Of a stretch of 64,000 bases of DNA, positions 43,100 through 51,112 are shown piece after piece. Source of the DNA: DASPWW01 sp963841715 (GTDB taxonomy: Bacteria; Actinomycetota; Thermoleophilia; Solirubrobacterales; 70-9); contig CAWJDP010000001.1 of the NCBI GenBank assembly GCA_963841715.1, positions 496,001-560,000 of the forward strand, given 5' to 3'. How positions within the stretch are numbered: the stretch's first letter is position 1; every line of letters begins with the position of its first letter. The position numbers and the translations under genes are program-made. Below the pieces are notes generated by a model. It searched no databases. It worked only from the letters and a program-made list of their open reading frames with translations, and had not been told where the DNA came from.

Positions 43100-44311
43100 G
43101 TGCGGATGGGTTGCTCCAAAAAAAACCCGCGGAATGACAACGGCCGTCGCCGCTGGCCGGCCGTTCTCGGCTTCGCGCTCGTGCTCACGGCGGGGAGCGC
43201 GCTCTCCCTCACCGGCATCGCCCCGGCCCAGGATCTGCAGACGCAGCTCGGCGCTGTGCAGTCGAAGCAGGACTCACTCCAGGGCTCGATCCAGGCCGAC
43301 AACAAGAAGGTCGACGATCTCATGGGCCAGGTCGCCTCGCTCCAGCAGCGCGAATCCGCCGCCCAGGACCAGCTCGACGCGAAGCAGGCCGAGCTCGACA
43401 AGGCCCAGGCCGCGCTCGACAAGCAGCGCAAGAAGCTCGCCGTGCTCCGCGCGCGACTGAAGCGCGCGCTTGGCGTCCTAAAGCAGCGACTGGTCGAGAT
43501 CTACAAGTCGGGCAACCCCGACGTCCTCACGGTGATCCTCTCCTCGGCGAGCTGGTCCGACGTGATGGCCGAGGGCGATTACCTCGACCGACTTCAGCAA
43601 AACGACAACGTGATCGTCGATCGCGTCAAGACCCTCAAGTCGCAGACCCAGGACGCCGTCGACAAGCTCACCGCCGACCGGAACCAGATCGCGTCGGCGC
43701 GCGACGCGATCGCCAACCAGCGCGACCAGCTCGCGAGCGCCGAGTCCTCGGTCTCCTCAGAGCGCGACCAGCTGATCGCGGCGCGGAACGCGCGCAAGAA
43801 GCAGCTCGGCGGGCTGCTCGCGCGCCAGAAGAAGCTGTCGAAGAAGCTCGCCGCCCAGGGCCAGGCCCCGACCGTAGGGAGCGCCCCGATCACCAACGGT
43901 CCGCACGCGACCCTCGGTGCCGACGGTCAGGCGACCGCCCCCGCGAGCGCGCCCGCGGCCGTGCGCTCGGCGATCGCCGCCGCGAACTCGATCGCGACGA
44001 CGCCGTACGTGTGGGGCGGCGGCCACGGCTCGTTCACCTCGTCGGGTTACGACTGCTCAGGCGCGGTCAGCTTCATGCTCCACGGCGGCGGCCTGCTCTC
44101 GAGCCCGCTCGACTCGACCGGCCTCGCGACGTGGGGCTCACCCGGTCCCGGGCGCTGGATCACGGTGTACGCGAACGCGAGCCACGCTTGGGCGGTTGTC
44201 GCGGGCCTGCGCTGGGACACCGTCGGCGATGCCAGCGGGACGGGCCCCCGCTGGCACACCGACATGGAGTCCACGGCGGGCTTCATCGCCCGTCATCCGC
44301 CGGGTCTGTAG
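43100..44311 (+). CDS. Secreted coiled-coil NlpC/P60 family peptidase
   Basis: A 403-residue cell-wall hydrolase of the RipA/PcsB kind. After an N-terminal signal (WPAVLGFALVLTAGSALSLTG) comes a long coiled coil (about 45-260, QSKQDSLQGSIQADNKKVDD and similar). A short linker leads to a C-terminal NlpC/P60-like domain with the catalytic cysteine in SGYDCSGAVSFML and the histidine in NASHAWAVVAG. Such enzymes cut peptidoglycan stem peptides, often at septation. GTG 43100 and ATG 43106 are both possible. An A8 run follows immediately (43119-43126). No riboswitch-like leader is recognisable. Confidence 0.88.
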   Translation: MRMGCSKKNPRNDNGRRRWPAVLGFALVLTAGSALSLTGIAPAQDLQTQLGAVQSKQDSLQGSIQADNKKVDDLMGQVASLQQRESAAQDQLDAKQAELDKAQAALDKQRKKLAVLRARLKRALGVLKQRLVEIYKSGNPDVLTVILSSASWSDVMAEGDYLDRLQQNDNVIVDRVKTLKSQTQDAVDKLTADRNQIASARDAIANQRDQLASAESSVSSERDQLIAARNARKKQLGGLLARQKKLSKKLAAQGQAPTVGSAPITNGPHATLGADGQATAPASAPAAVRSAIAAANSIATTPYVWGGGHGSFTSSGYDCSGAVSFMLHGGGLLSSPLDSTGLATWGSPGPGRWITVYANASHAWAVVAGLRWDTVGDASGTGPRWHTDMESTAGFIARHPPGL

Positions 44312-44325
44312 CCGCTCGCTGACGT

Positions 44326-45240
44326 CTACGGGTGCGTGGACGTCCCGACCGGGGTGCCGCGGAAGCATCCCAGCGTGTACGGGTACTCGTCCGTCGCGGC
44401 GTAGTGGTAGGTCTTCAGCTTCTTGCCGTCGATCTTGATCTTGCCCTTCGTGCCGTGACATGCGTCGAGATCGTCGTCGGCGAGCTTCTTGCCGTGCGGC
44501 CCTCGCGGTCCGGTGATCGGGAACCCATCGAGCGCGTAGCCGACGACCGAGGACCGCTTGTGCTTTGAGTCCCCCTTCGTCAGGCACGAGGGGATCTCGT
44601 GGTAGTGGTACTCGCCCTCCTGCTGGGGATGCCCCCCGCAGGTGTCCTGAACCTCGTGCGCGACCGCGTCGCGGCCGCCGGCGTCGAGCCCGTTGAAGAT
44701 CGCGACGCCATTCTTCGCGTAGCCGATCACGCCCTGGGGCAGACAGCTCGCCGACGACGCCTTCGTTGGATCGGTCGGGATCGAGTACGAGAACTGGCGC
44801 GACTTGATCGAGTTCGGGTTGCGGTCGTATTGGTACGCGTCGTCGGAGGACGAGATCGGGAACGTGCCCGTCGTCGTACCGACCGGGAGCCCGTTGCCGC
44901 TGAGGACACGCTCGCCGCCCTCCTTGAGGGCCGAGAACGTCGCCTGCGGCCAGCTGTTCGCTCCGTCGACGGTTGCCTTGTCGAGGAGGTCGTACGTGCT
45001 GCCGTGCAACCACGGCCCGTTGACCATCGCCCCGCCCGCGGAGTTGAAGCTCGAGCTGCACGAGTAGATGTACCCGCGCTTCGGCCCACTCGTCTTGTAG
45101 CGCCCGTCACCGATCGGCAGGTCGTGCTTGTTCGTCGCCGAGAGGTCGAAGTGGGCGAGCGCCGACGCCGTCCCAGCCAAGCTCGCGACCACGGCGAGCG
45201 TCAGGGAGAGCGCCGCGATTGCGGGCCTGGTGGTGATCAT
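44326..45240 (-). CDS. Secreted YHYH domain protein
   Basis: A 304-residue exported protein with a signal peptide (LSLTLAVVASLAGTASALA) and the YHYH domain named for its motif, seen here as EGEYHYHEIPSCL. A second histidine-rich site is TYHYAATDEYPYTLGCF near the C-terminus. Several cysteines (SCSSSF, ASCLPQG, DTCGGHP, DACHG) probably form disulfides. YHYH proteins are thought to bind metals; their function is not settled. AAGGAGA lies about 9 nt before the ATG. Confidence 0.88.
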   Translation of the reverse strand: MITTRPAIAALSLTLAVVASLAGTASALAHFDLSATNKHDLPIGDGRYKTSGPKRGYIYSCSSSFNSAGGAMVNGPWLHGSTYDLLDKATVDGANSWPQATFSALKEGGERVLSGNGLPVGTTTGTFPISSSDDAYQYDRNPNSIKSRQFSYSIPTDPTKASSASCLPQGVIGYAKNGVAIFNGLDAGGRDAVAHEVQDTCGGHPQQEGEYHYHEIPSCLTKGDSKHKRSSVVGYALDGFPITGPRGPHGKKLADDDLDACHGTKGKIKIDGKKLKTYHYAATDEYPYTLGCFRGTPVGTSTHP

Positions 45241-45306
45241 CTTGGGTCTCCTTGGGGGTTTCTTCTCACTGTCTTCCTCCGTGAGACCACTGAGGTCGGC
45301 CAAAGT

Positions 45307-45312
45307 TACGCT
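45307..45312 (+). promoter_or_regulatory. Leaderless-type -10 box (TACGCT)
   Basis: TACGCT, 7 nt (GAGCGCC), then the GTG at 45320. Confidence 0.45.
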
Positions 45313-45319
45313 GAGCGCC

Positions 45320-45883
45320 GTGGAGCAGCGCCAGTCAGGGAATTCGGGCCGATCGCGATCTTCTGGCCGTCGGGCCTTCTTTGGCTTCGCGATCGTGATC
45401 GTGCTCGCGGTCGCAGGGCTGACCGCCGCCGCGCTCGCCGACCTCGGCCCGTTCGAGGACGACGGCGGCGGAGCGCTGACGCAGGCCGATTTCGTGACCC
45501 AGGGCAACGCGATCTGCCAACGGGGGGACCAGCAGTTCGCCGAGCTCCATAAGAGCCCGCCGAAGACGCCGCAGGCCGCTGCGGCGCTGACCGCGAAGGT
45601 GATCCAGCTCTCGACCCAGGAGCTGTCGAGCCTCGAGGCGCTGCAGGCACCCGCGAGCGCGAAGCCGGCCTTCGAGCGCTACCTCGCCGCGCGGCGCGAT
45701 GTCATCGCCACGCTGCACAAGGGCGAGACCGCCGCGCAGAACGAGGACGCAGCGGGGTACGCGCAGGCGCAGGCCGAGGTCGCGGGCGGCCAGGTGAAGC
45801 GCGCTCGGCTCGCGCGAGAGGTCGGATTCACGCAGTGCAGCCGCCCGTTCGGCGCCTCGTCCGGCGCTTCGCCCTCGGGGTAG
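45320..45883 (+). CDS. Membrane-anchored hypothetical protein
   Basis: A 187-residue protein with a basic N-terminus and one transmembrane helix (FFGFAIVIVLAVAGLTAAALA), leaving a helical extracytoplasmic domain. That domain begins LTQADFVTQGNAICQRGDQQF, contains repeated Ala/Glu-rich helices, and ends with TQCSRPFG. The two cysteines, one at each end of the helical bundle, could form a disulfide. No family is named. The start is set by the TACGCT box. The IS481 element was inserted at its stop codon without changing the protein. Confidence 0.75.
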   Translation: MEQRQSGNSGRSRSSGRRAFFGFAIVIVLAVAGLTAAALADLGPFEDDGGGALTQADFVTQGNAICQRGDQQFAELHKSPPKTPQAAAALTAKVIQLSTQELSSLEALQAPASAKPAFERYLAARRDVIATLHKGETAAQNEDAAGYAQAQAEVAGGQVKRARLAREVGFTQCSRPFGASSGASPSG

Positions 45884-45896
45884 CTAGGTGTAGTTC

Positions 45897-46826
45897 CTAA
45901 CCAGGTTGTTCGTGAAGCTCGACGAGTCGAGCCCCGGGCGACTTGTGGCCGAGGGAGCCATGCCTTCGGCGGAAGTTGTAGTGCAGAAGCCAGGGAGCCA
46001 GTTGCCCGCGCCGCGCCTCGGAGCTTCCATAGAGCCGTGAGTAGGCCCACTCCCTCAACATCGTCTGGATGAAGCGCTCGGCCTTGCCGTTCGTCCGCGG
46101 GCGATAGGGCCTCGTCCTTAGGTGCCGCAGCCGGAGCTCGCGGCACGCAACGGCGTGCGCGGTTGAGACGTAGGGAGAGCCGTTGTCGGTCATCACGCGC
46201 TCGACGCGGACCCCGCGCTCAGAAAACCAGGCGATCGCGCGACGCAGAAAGCCGACCGCCGTCTCGGCGCGCTCGTCTGCCAACACCTCGACAAAGGCGA
46301 GACGCGTCGCGTCGTCGACCGCGACGTGGCAGCACTCCCAGCCGTAGCCGCGGCTTGCGTGGCGATGTCCGATCACACGCTTGCCCGCGACCCCGAAGCG
46401 GCCGAGCTTTTTGACGTCGACGTGGATGAGCTCCCCCGGCCTCGAGCGCTCGTAGCGGTTGGGCGGCTCCGGCGGCTCAAGGCGCGAGCGCTTGCCGAGC
46501 CCGATCCGACGCAGCCAGCGAGAAACGGTTGATAGCGCCATCCCGAGGATCTCCGCGATCTCGGCCGCGGTCATCCGCAGCCGCCGCAGGCGCTCGATCG
46601 CCTCGATCCGGGCTCGGTCGGTCCTCGAGGGGATCCGCCTGGGCGCTGAGGAGCGGTCCGCCATCGACTCCCCGCGCCGATAGCGCGCTGCCCACTTCGC
46701 GACCGTCCTCACCGAGACGCCGGCGGCATTAGCCGCGCTGGCGTAGCTCCAGCCCTGCTCGGTCACCCGCCTTGCGAGCAGTTCGCGAGAGTTCGGACAG
46801 GTCTTGGCGTTAGCGTGGATGTTCAT
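45897..46826 (-). CDS. IS481-family DDE transposase
   Basis: A 309-residue transposase. It has an N-terminal helix-turn-helix (EQGWSYASAANAAGVSVRTV) and a second HTH (MTAAEIAEILGMALSTVSRW). The RNase H-like catalytic core follows with the DDE residues: Asp in LIHVDVKKLGRF, Asp in RVMTDNGSPY and Glu in RTNGKAERFIQTMLREW. The C-terminus WLLHYNFRRRHGSLGHKSP is typical of the family. An AAGGAGGAG site lies 7 nt before the ATG; both are inside the long hairpin at 46822-46889. Confidence 0.95.
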   Translation of the reverse strand: MNIHANAKTCPNSRELLARRVTEQGWSYASAANAAGVSVRTVAKWAARYRRGESMADRSSAPRRIPSRTDRARIEAIERLRRLRMTAAEIAEILGMALSTVSRWLRRIGLGKRSRLEPPEPPNRYERSRPGELIHVDVKKLGRFGVAGKRVIGHRHASRGYGWECCHVAVDDATRLAFVEVLADERAETAVGFLRRAIAWFSERGVRVERVMTDNGSPYVSTAHAVACRELRLRHLRTRPYRPRTNGKAERFIQTMLREWAYSRLYGSSEARRGQLAPWLLHYNFRRRHGSLGHKSPGARLVELHEQPG

Positions 46827-46889
46827 CCGGTGCTCCTCCTTGGTGCTGGGTTGGTTCGCACCCCCAGCCTCCAAGGAGGCCCGGATGAA
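46822..46889 (-). promoter_or_regulatory. Hairpin sequestering the transposase ribosome site and start codon
   Basis: TTCATCCGG (46822-46830) pairs with CCGGATGAA (46881-46889). CCTCCTTGG (46835-46843) pairs with CCAAGGAGG (46871-46879). GCTGGG (46845-46850) pairs with CCCAGC (46863-46868), leaving a 12-nt loop. In a transcript entering from outside the right end, both the AAGGAGG and the AUG of the transposase would be double-stranded. Confidence 0.75.
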
Positions 46890-46910
46890 CAACGTGCCGA
46901 GGAACTACAG

Positions 46911-47309
46911 CTAGGCGCGCGCCCGGCGGCGGGCGAGCCACCCGAACCCGATCGCCATCGCGAGGTTGGCGACCCCCGCGAGCCAGAGCCCGGTGCGCGC
47001 GCCGGGGCGCTTGATCGCCGGCGATGCAGACCACAGCGCGTCGGTCGCGATCTCGGTTCCGCGCAGCCACGCGAGCGCCCACCAGTCGCGCTCCTCGCCG
47101 CGCCGCTCGGCGACGGTGTGGGCGGCTGCGAATGTGAGCCAGATCGGCCCGCAGCGGCGCAGCAGGTGCTCCGCGTCGGGCGAGGGGTCGTCGTGCCCGA
47201 AGACGATCCGCAGCGTCGCCCTGGGCGCCGCGATCGCCGCCGTGCCGAGCGCGAGATCGAAGCCGATCATGTTGCGGTTCGTCTGCCGGAGCGCGTCCTC
47301 GACCGTCAC
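46911..47309 (-). CDS. Small membrane protein, unknown function
   Basis: A 132-residue protein with about three to four membrane helices (FDLALGTAAIAAPRATLRIVFG, CGPIWLTFAAAHTVAE and GLWLAGVANLAMAIGFGWLA), resembling DUF4267-type or DoxX-like small membrane proteins. Its stop codon (CTA on the plus strand at 46911-46913) lies within the IS target duplication. Before insertion it would have ended tail to tail with the gene at 45320. The start is a GTG at 47309. Confidence 0.7.
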   Translation of the reverse strand: MTVEDALRQTNRNMIGFDLALGTAAIAAPRATLRIVFGHDDPSPDAEHLLRRCGPIWLTFAAAHTVAERRGEERDWWALAWLRGTEIATDALWSASPAIKRPGARTGLWLAGVANLAMAIGFGWLARRRARA

Positions 47310-47416
47310 GGTCGCGATCCAACCACATCGCGCCGCCGCTGGTGCGCGTCGTAACGCCCCGGCCTGATGGACAAGCGGGAAGGGAATCTCGCGGACGGGG
47401 CGAAACTGGGGTCACC

Positions 47417-48295
47417 GTGCCGAAGACCGCGACCAAGACCCGCACGTCCCGCAGCAACGGAAAGCGTCCGACGAGCAAGACGCTGTCCGAGTTCATCACC
47501 GAGCGCTTCGACGAGTTCTCGCGCTCGCAGAAGGACGTCGCGCGCTACATCGTCGACCATCTCGACGAGGCCGCGTTCCAGACGGCGGAGGAGCTCGCCC
47601 GCCGCGCCAGCACCTCGTCCTCGACCGTCGTTCGCTTCTCGCAGGCGCTCGGCTTCGAGGGCTATCCCGAGCTTCAGCAGGCCGCGATCGAGGAGTACCG
47701 CCGCCGCGCGCCGGAGACCGATGCCGGCGCCGGCAACGGGGCCCTGTTCGACTTCGATCACTCCGAGTTCGAGTCCTCGCTCGCGAGCGATCACGCCAAC
47801 GTCGAGGAGACGGCGCGGAGCCTGACCAAGGAGCAGGTCGAGGCATGCGTCAGCGCGCTCGCGACCTCGCAGCGCGTCGTCGTCGTCGGCGTCGAGCAGA
47901 TGGCGTTCTTCGCCAGCTACCTCCGCCACCTGCTGGCGCTGCTCGACATCCGCTCCGAGGTCGTCTCGAGCCCGCGCCAGGACGCGCTCAACCGGCTTGG
48001 CAGCGTCGACGACGGAACCCTCGTCGTCGCCTTCTCGGCCGGCCGCTCGCACCCCCTCGTCGTCCGCTCGATGAAGCTCGCGCGCCACCGCGGCGCGCGC
48101 ACGCTCGCGATCAGCGACGCCACGCTGTCGGACATCGCCGAGCACGCCGAGCTGGCCCTCTACTACTCGTCGAACAGCCCTTCGTACACGCGGTCGAACT
48201 CGGCGCTGCTGTCGCTGGTTCAGGCACTCGCGCACGGCGTCTACTCGCGCGACAAGGCCGCGTACAAGGACATCCGCGCCTTCAAGCTGAAGTAA
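47417..48295 (+). CDS. MurR/RpiR family transcriptional regulator
   Basis: A 292-residue regulator. A basic tail (1-22) precedes the N-terminal HTH_6 domain (FSRSQKDVARYIVDHLDEAA through TSSSTVVRFSQALGFEGYPE). The C-terminal SIS sugar-phosphate-binding domain follows (VVVVGVEQMAFFASYLRHLL, VVAFSAGRSHPLVVRSM, TLAISDATLSDIAEHA). RpiR proteins usually sense phosphosugars. It lies 117 nt upstream of pdxS in the same direction, so pentose-phosphate-linked control of vitamin B6 synthesis is conceivable; pdxST is more often controlled by MocR-type PdxR. Confidence 0.88.
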   Translation: MPKTATKTRTSRSNGKRPTSKTLSEFITERFDEFSRSQKDVARYIVDHLDEAAFQTAEELARRASTSSSTVVRFSQALGFEGYPELQQAAIEEYRRRAPETDAGAGNGALFDFDHSEFESSLASDHANVEETARSLTKEQVEACVSALATSQRVVVVGVEQMAFFASYLRHLLALLDIRSEVVSSPRQDALNRLGSVDDGTLVVAFSAGRSHPLVVRSMKLARHRGARTLAISDATLSDIAEHAELALYYSSNSPSYTRSNSALLSLVQALAHGVYSRDKAAYKDIRAFKLK

Positions 48296-48299
48296 TCAG

Positions 48300-48380
48300 C
48301 CGCCGGCTGCTCTGCTTCCGCTCGCTCGCAGTCACCTCACTGGCAGCCTTGCTCGCTCGCTTCCGCGTCCGCGCCGGCGG
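48300..48380 (+). repeat. Hairpin with internal GCTCGCTCGC repeats between the RpiR gene and pdxS
   Basis: Perfect 8-bp arms CCGCCGGC (48300-48307) and GCCGGCGG (48373-48380) enclose 65 nt holding two direct copies of GCTCGCTCGC (48320-48329, 48351-48360). The adjacent sequences are reminiscent of the complement of the REP-like 18-mer. No T-run follows. Confidence 0.5.
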
Positions 48381-48399
48381 GGGACACCCTTGGCCGGGC

Positions 48400-48405
48400 T
48401 ATATT
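48400..48405 (+). promoter_or_regulatory. Leaderless-type -10 box (TATATT) of pdxS
   Basis: TATATT, 7 nt, then the ATG at 48413. There is no ribosome-binding site, so the pdxST transcript is probably leaderless and separate from the RpiR gene. Confidence 0.5.
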
Positions 48406-48412
48406 GCTGAAC

Positions 48413-49300
48413 ATGGCCGAGCGAGCAACGTTCCGCGTCAAGACCGGCCTCGCCGAGATGCTCAAGGGCGGGGTGATCATGGACGTGACGACGGCCGAGC
48501 AGGCCGCGATCGCCGAGCAGGCGGGCGCCTGCGCGGTGATGGCGCTCGAGCGCGTCCCCGCCGACATCCGCGCCGACGGCGGCGTCGCCCGGATGGCCGC
48601 CCCGCGCGTGATCAAGGAGATCCAGGAGGCGGTGACGATCCCGGTTATGGCGAAGGCGCGGATCGGACACTTCACCGAGGCGCAGGTGTTGCAGTCGCTC
48701 GAGGTCGACTACATCGACGAATCAGAGGTCCTCACACCCGCCGACGAGGCGAACCACATCGACAAGCACGGCTTCGACGTCCCGTTCGTATGCGGCGCGA
48801 CCGACCTCGGCGAGGCGCTGCGGCGGATCTCCGAGGGCGCGGCGATGATCCGCTCTAAGGGCGAGGCGGGGACGGGCAACATCGTCGAGGCGGTCCGCCA
48901 CATGCGCGAGATCACCGCCGAGATGCGGAGGCTCGCGTCGCTCTCACGCGAGGAGCACGCGAGCGCCGCGAAGCAGCTTCGGGCCCCATTCGAAGCGGTC
49001 CGCGACGTCGCCGAGCGCGGCTGGCTGCCGGTGCCGCTGTTCTGCGCCGGCGGGATCGCGACTCCGGCCGACGCGGCGCTGATGATGCAGCTCGGCGCCG
49101 AGGGCAACTTCGTCGGCTCGGGGATCTTCAAGAGCGAGGATCCGCCGCGCCGCGCACGCGCGATCGTCGAGGCGACGACGCACTTCGCCGATCCGGAGCG
49201 GGTCGCGGCGGCGTCGGGCGAGCTCGGCGAGGCGATGCGCGGCGACGACATCGCCGAGCTCGCGGAATCCGGCGAGCTGCTGCAGCAGCGGGGCGTGTGA
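48413..49300 (+). CDS. pdxS: Pyridoxal 5'-phosphate synthase, lyase subunit PdxS
   Basis: A 295-residue (beta/alpha)8 barrel that condenses ribose-5-phosphate, glyceraldehyde-3-phosphate and ammonia to PLP. Highly conserved segments are visible: GLAEMLKGGVIMDVT, ADGGVARMAAPRVIKEIQ, PVMAKARIGHFTEAQ, YIDESEVLTPADE, GEAGTGNIVEAVRHMR and LPVPLFCAGGIATPADAALM, including the active-site lysines. The ATG at 48413 is preferred over a TTG at 48404, because the TATATT box lies 7 nt upstream and a TTG start would fall inside that promoter. It overlaps pdxT by 4 nt. Confidence 0.97.
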   Translation: MAERATFRVKTGLAEMLKGGVIMDVTTAEQAAIAEQAGACAVMALERVPADIRADGGVARMAAPRVIKEIQEAVTIPVMAKARIGHFTEAQVLQSLEVDYIDESEVLTPADEANHIDKHGFDVPFVCGATDLGEALRRISEGAAMIRSKGEAGTGNIVEAVRHMREITAEMRRLASLSREEHASAAKQLRAPFEAVRDVAERGWLPVPLFCAGGIATPADAALMMQLGAEGNFVGSGIFKSEDPPRRARAIVEATTHFADPERVAAASGELGEAMRGDDIAELAESGELLQQRGV

Positions 49301-49893
49301 GCCAGAGCCGGGGCGCACTTCGCATAGGCGTGCTCGCGAGTCAGGGTGACTTCGAGGCCCACGCGCGGGTGCTGCGCTCGCTCGGGGCCGCGGCGGTCGA
49401 GGTCCGCCTCCCCGAGGAGCTCGCCGAGCTCGAGGGGCTCGTGATCCCGGGCGGCGAGAGCACGACGATCTCGAAGGCGATCGAGCGCGACGGACTCGCC
49501 GACGGCATTCGCGACCGCGTCAAGCGCGGCGCAGCGCTGCTCGGCACCTGCGCCGGGATGATCGTCTGCGACCGCGACCACCTCGGGCTGATGGACGTGA
49601 TCGCGCGGCGAAACGCCTTCGGGCGCCAGCTCCACAGCTTCGAGTCCGATCTCGAGGTCGAGGGCCTCGGCCCCGAGCCGCTGCGGGCGGTGTTCATCCG
49701 CGCCCCGTGGATCGAGGAGCACGGCCCCGACGTCGAGGTCCTCGCCTCCCATGACGGCCACCCGGTCGTCGTCCGCGAGGGGCGGATGCTCGCGTGCGCC
49801 TTCCACCCCGAGCTCACCGACGACTCTCGGATCCACGCGCTGCTGATGGCGCTCGCGACCGCGGCGCGCGAGCGCGCGGAGGTCCGGGCATGA
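49297..49893 (+). CDS. pdxT: Pyridoxal 5'-phosphate synthase, glutaminase subunit PdxT
   Basis: A 198-residue class I glutaminase that supplies ammonia to PdxS. It has the PdxT-specific VIPGGESTTISK, the nucleophile in LLGTCAGMIV, and the His-Glu pair in ACAFHPELTDD. The GTG start overlaps the pdxS stop. The stop overlaps the aminopeptidase start (ATGA), so three genes form one coupled operon. Confidence 0.96.
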   Translation: MSQSRGALRIGVLASQGDFEAHARVLRSLGAAAVEVRLPEELAELEGLVIPGGESTTISKAIERDGLADGIRDRVKRGAALLGTCAGMIVCDRDHLGLMDVIARRNAFGRQLHSFESDLEVEGLGPEPLRAVFIRAPWIEEHGPDVEVLASHDGHPVVVREGRMLACAFHPELTDDSRIHALLMALATAARERAEVRA

Positions 49894-50993
49894 GGGACCC
49901 CCGCGTCGCCGCGCTGGCGAACGTGCTCGTCCGCTACTCGGCGGCGGTCGAGGAGGGGGAGACGTGCGTGATCGAGGGCGAGTCGGCGGCCCAGCCGCTG
50001 CTCCAGGCCGTCTACGAGGAGGTGCTGCGGGCGGGCGGGAACGCGATCGTCAATGTCGCCCTCGAGGGCCAGGCCGCGACCTACTACGAGCTCGCGAGCG
50101 ACGCCCAGCTCGACTGGGTCTCGCCGCTCTCGGAGTGGACGGCGGAGAACGCCGACGCGCGGATCGCCGTCGGCGCGTCGACGAACACCCGCGAGCTCTC
50201 GGGCGTCGATCCGGAGCGCCAGACGCGGCGCCAGACCGCGACCGCGCACCTGATGCGGCGGACGATGGAGCGCTCCGCTGAGGGCCAGCACAAGTGGGTC
50301 TACACGATCTTCCCGACCAACGCCTACGCCTCCGACGCGGAGATGAGCCTGCCGAGGTTCGAGGACTTCTACTACTCGGCCTGCCTCGCGGACGAGCCCG
50401 ACCCCGTCGAGGCGTGGAAGCAGGCGGCCGCGGAGACCGAGCGCCTGTCGGACTGGATCCAGGGCCACGAGGAGGTCCGCATCGAGGCCCCCGGCACCGA
50501 CCTGCGGCTGGGGATCGCCGGACGCACCTTCATCGCCGCCGACGGACGCAACAACATGCCCGACGGAGAGTTCTTCACCGGCCCAGTCGAGGACTCCGTC
50601 GAGGGCGAGGTCTCCTTCCAGCTCCCGGCGATGATCGCCGGGCGCGAGGTCGCCGGGGTGCGACTGCGCTTCGAGTCGGGGAAGGTCGTCGATGCGAGCG
50701 CCGAGCGCGGGGAGGACTTCCTGATCAAGATGCTCGACACCGACGATGGCGCCAGGCGCCTCGGCGAGCTCGGGATCGGCACCAACTACGCGATCGACCG
50801 CGGCACCCGCGACGTGCTGCTCGACGAGAAGATCGGCGGCACGGTCCACCTCGCGGTCGGCAAGAGCTACCCCGAGACCGGCGGCACGAACGACAGCGCC
50901 GTCCACTACGACATGGTCTGCGACCTCCGCCGCGGGGGCAGGCTGACGGTGGACGGGGAGACGCTGTCCGAGGACGGACGCTTCGTCGTCTGA
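49890..50993 (+). CDS. M29 family aminopeptidase
   Basis: A 367-residue metalloaminopeptidase (AmpS/PepS/thermophilic aminopeptidase family). It shows RVAALANVLVRYSAAVEEGE at the N-terminus, the metal-site Glu pair in NMPDGEFFTGPVEDSVEGEV, then LGIGTNYAIDRGTRDVLLDEKIGGTVHLAVGK (metal ligands) and NDSAVHYDMVCDLRRGG. It works in cytoplasmic peptide turnover. It is cotranscribed with pdxST, an association that I cannot explain biochemically. Confidence 0.92.
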   Translation: MRDPRVAALANVLVRYSAAVEEGETCVIEGESAAQPLLQAVYEEVLRAGGNAIVNVALEGQAATYYELASDAQLDWVSPLSEWTAENADARIAVGASTNTRELSGVDPERQTRRQTATAHLMRRTMERSAEGQHKWVYTIFPTNAYASDAEMSLPRFEDFYYSACLADEPDPVEAWKQAAAETERLSDWIQGHEEVRIEAPGTDLRLGIAGRTFIAADGRNNMPDGEFFTGPVEDSVEGEVSFQLPAMIAGREVAGVRLRFESGKVVDASAERGEDFLIKMLDTDDGARRLGELGIGTNYAIDRGTRDVLLDEKIGGTVHLAVGKSYPETGGTNDSAVHYDMVCDLRRGGRLTVDGETLSEDGRFVV

Positions 50994-51060
50994 GTCGTTG
51001 CCGTCCTCGTCGGAGGCCCGCCTGCTCGGTCGCCGAGCGGTCCTCGAAGGCGAGAACGCG

Positions 51061-51096
51061 CGTAAGCCATCCCTTACGTAAATATCTGCTTACGTA
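51061..51096 (+). promoter_or_regulatory. Operator-like cluster of TTACG/CGTAA half-sites
   Basis: CGTAAG (51061-51066) and CTTACG (51073-51078) form one palindrome. TACGTAA (51075-51081) and TTACGTA (51090-51096) form a second with an 8-nt spacer. An AGGAGG follows at 51103-51108 and the ATG at 51113. Such sites resemble ArsR-family operators that commonly control AHSA1/SRPBCC genes; no regulator gene is in the window. Confidence 0.6.
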
Positions 51097-51112
51097 TTCG
51101 AGAGGAGGAACG

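Larger units (their letters stand above)
45889..46909 (-). mobile_element. IS481-family insertion sequence, complete, 1,021 bp
   Basis: The ends are TGTAGTTCCT...CA.GTTGTTC terminal inverted repeats (left 45889-45911, right 46887-46909; 19 of 23 positions match). The element is bounded by a 6-bp direct duplication GCTAGG (45883-45888 and 46910-46915), which fits the NCTAGN target known for IS481 of Bordetella. It carries one intact transposase gene on the minus strand. The intact ends, duplication and frame suggest a recent insertion. No second copy is in this window. Confidence 0.93.
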
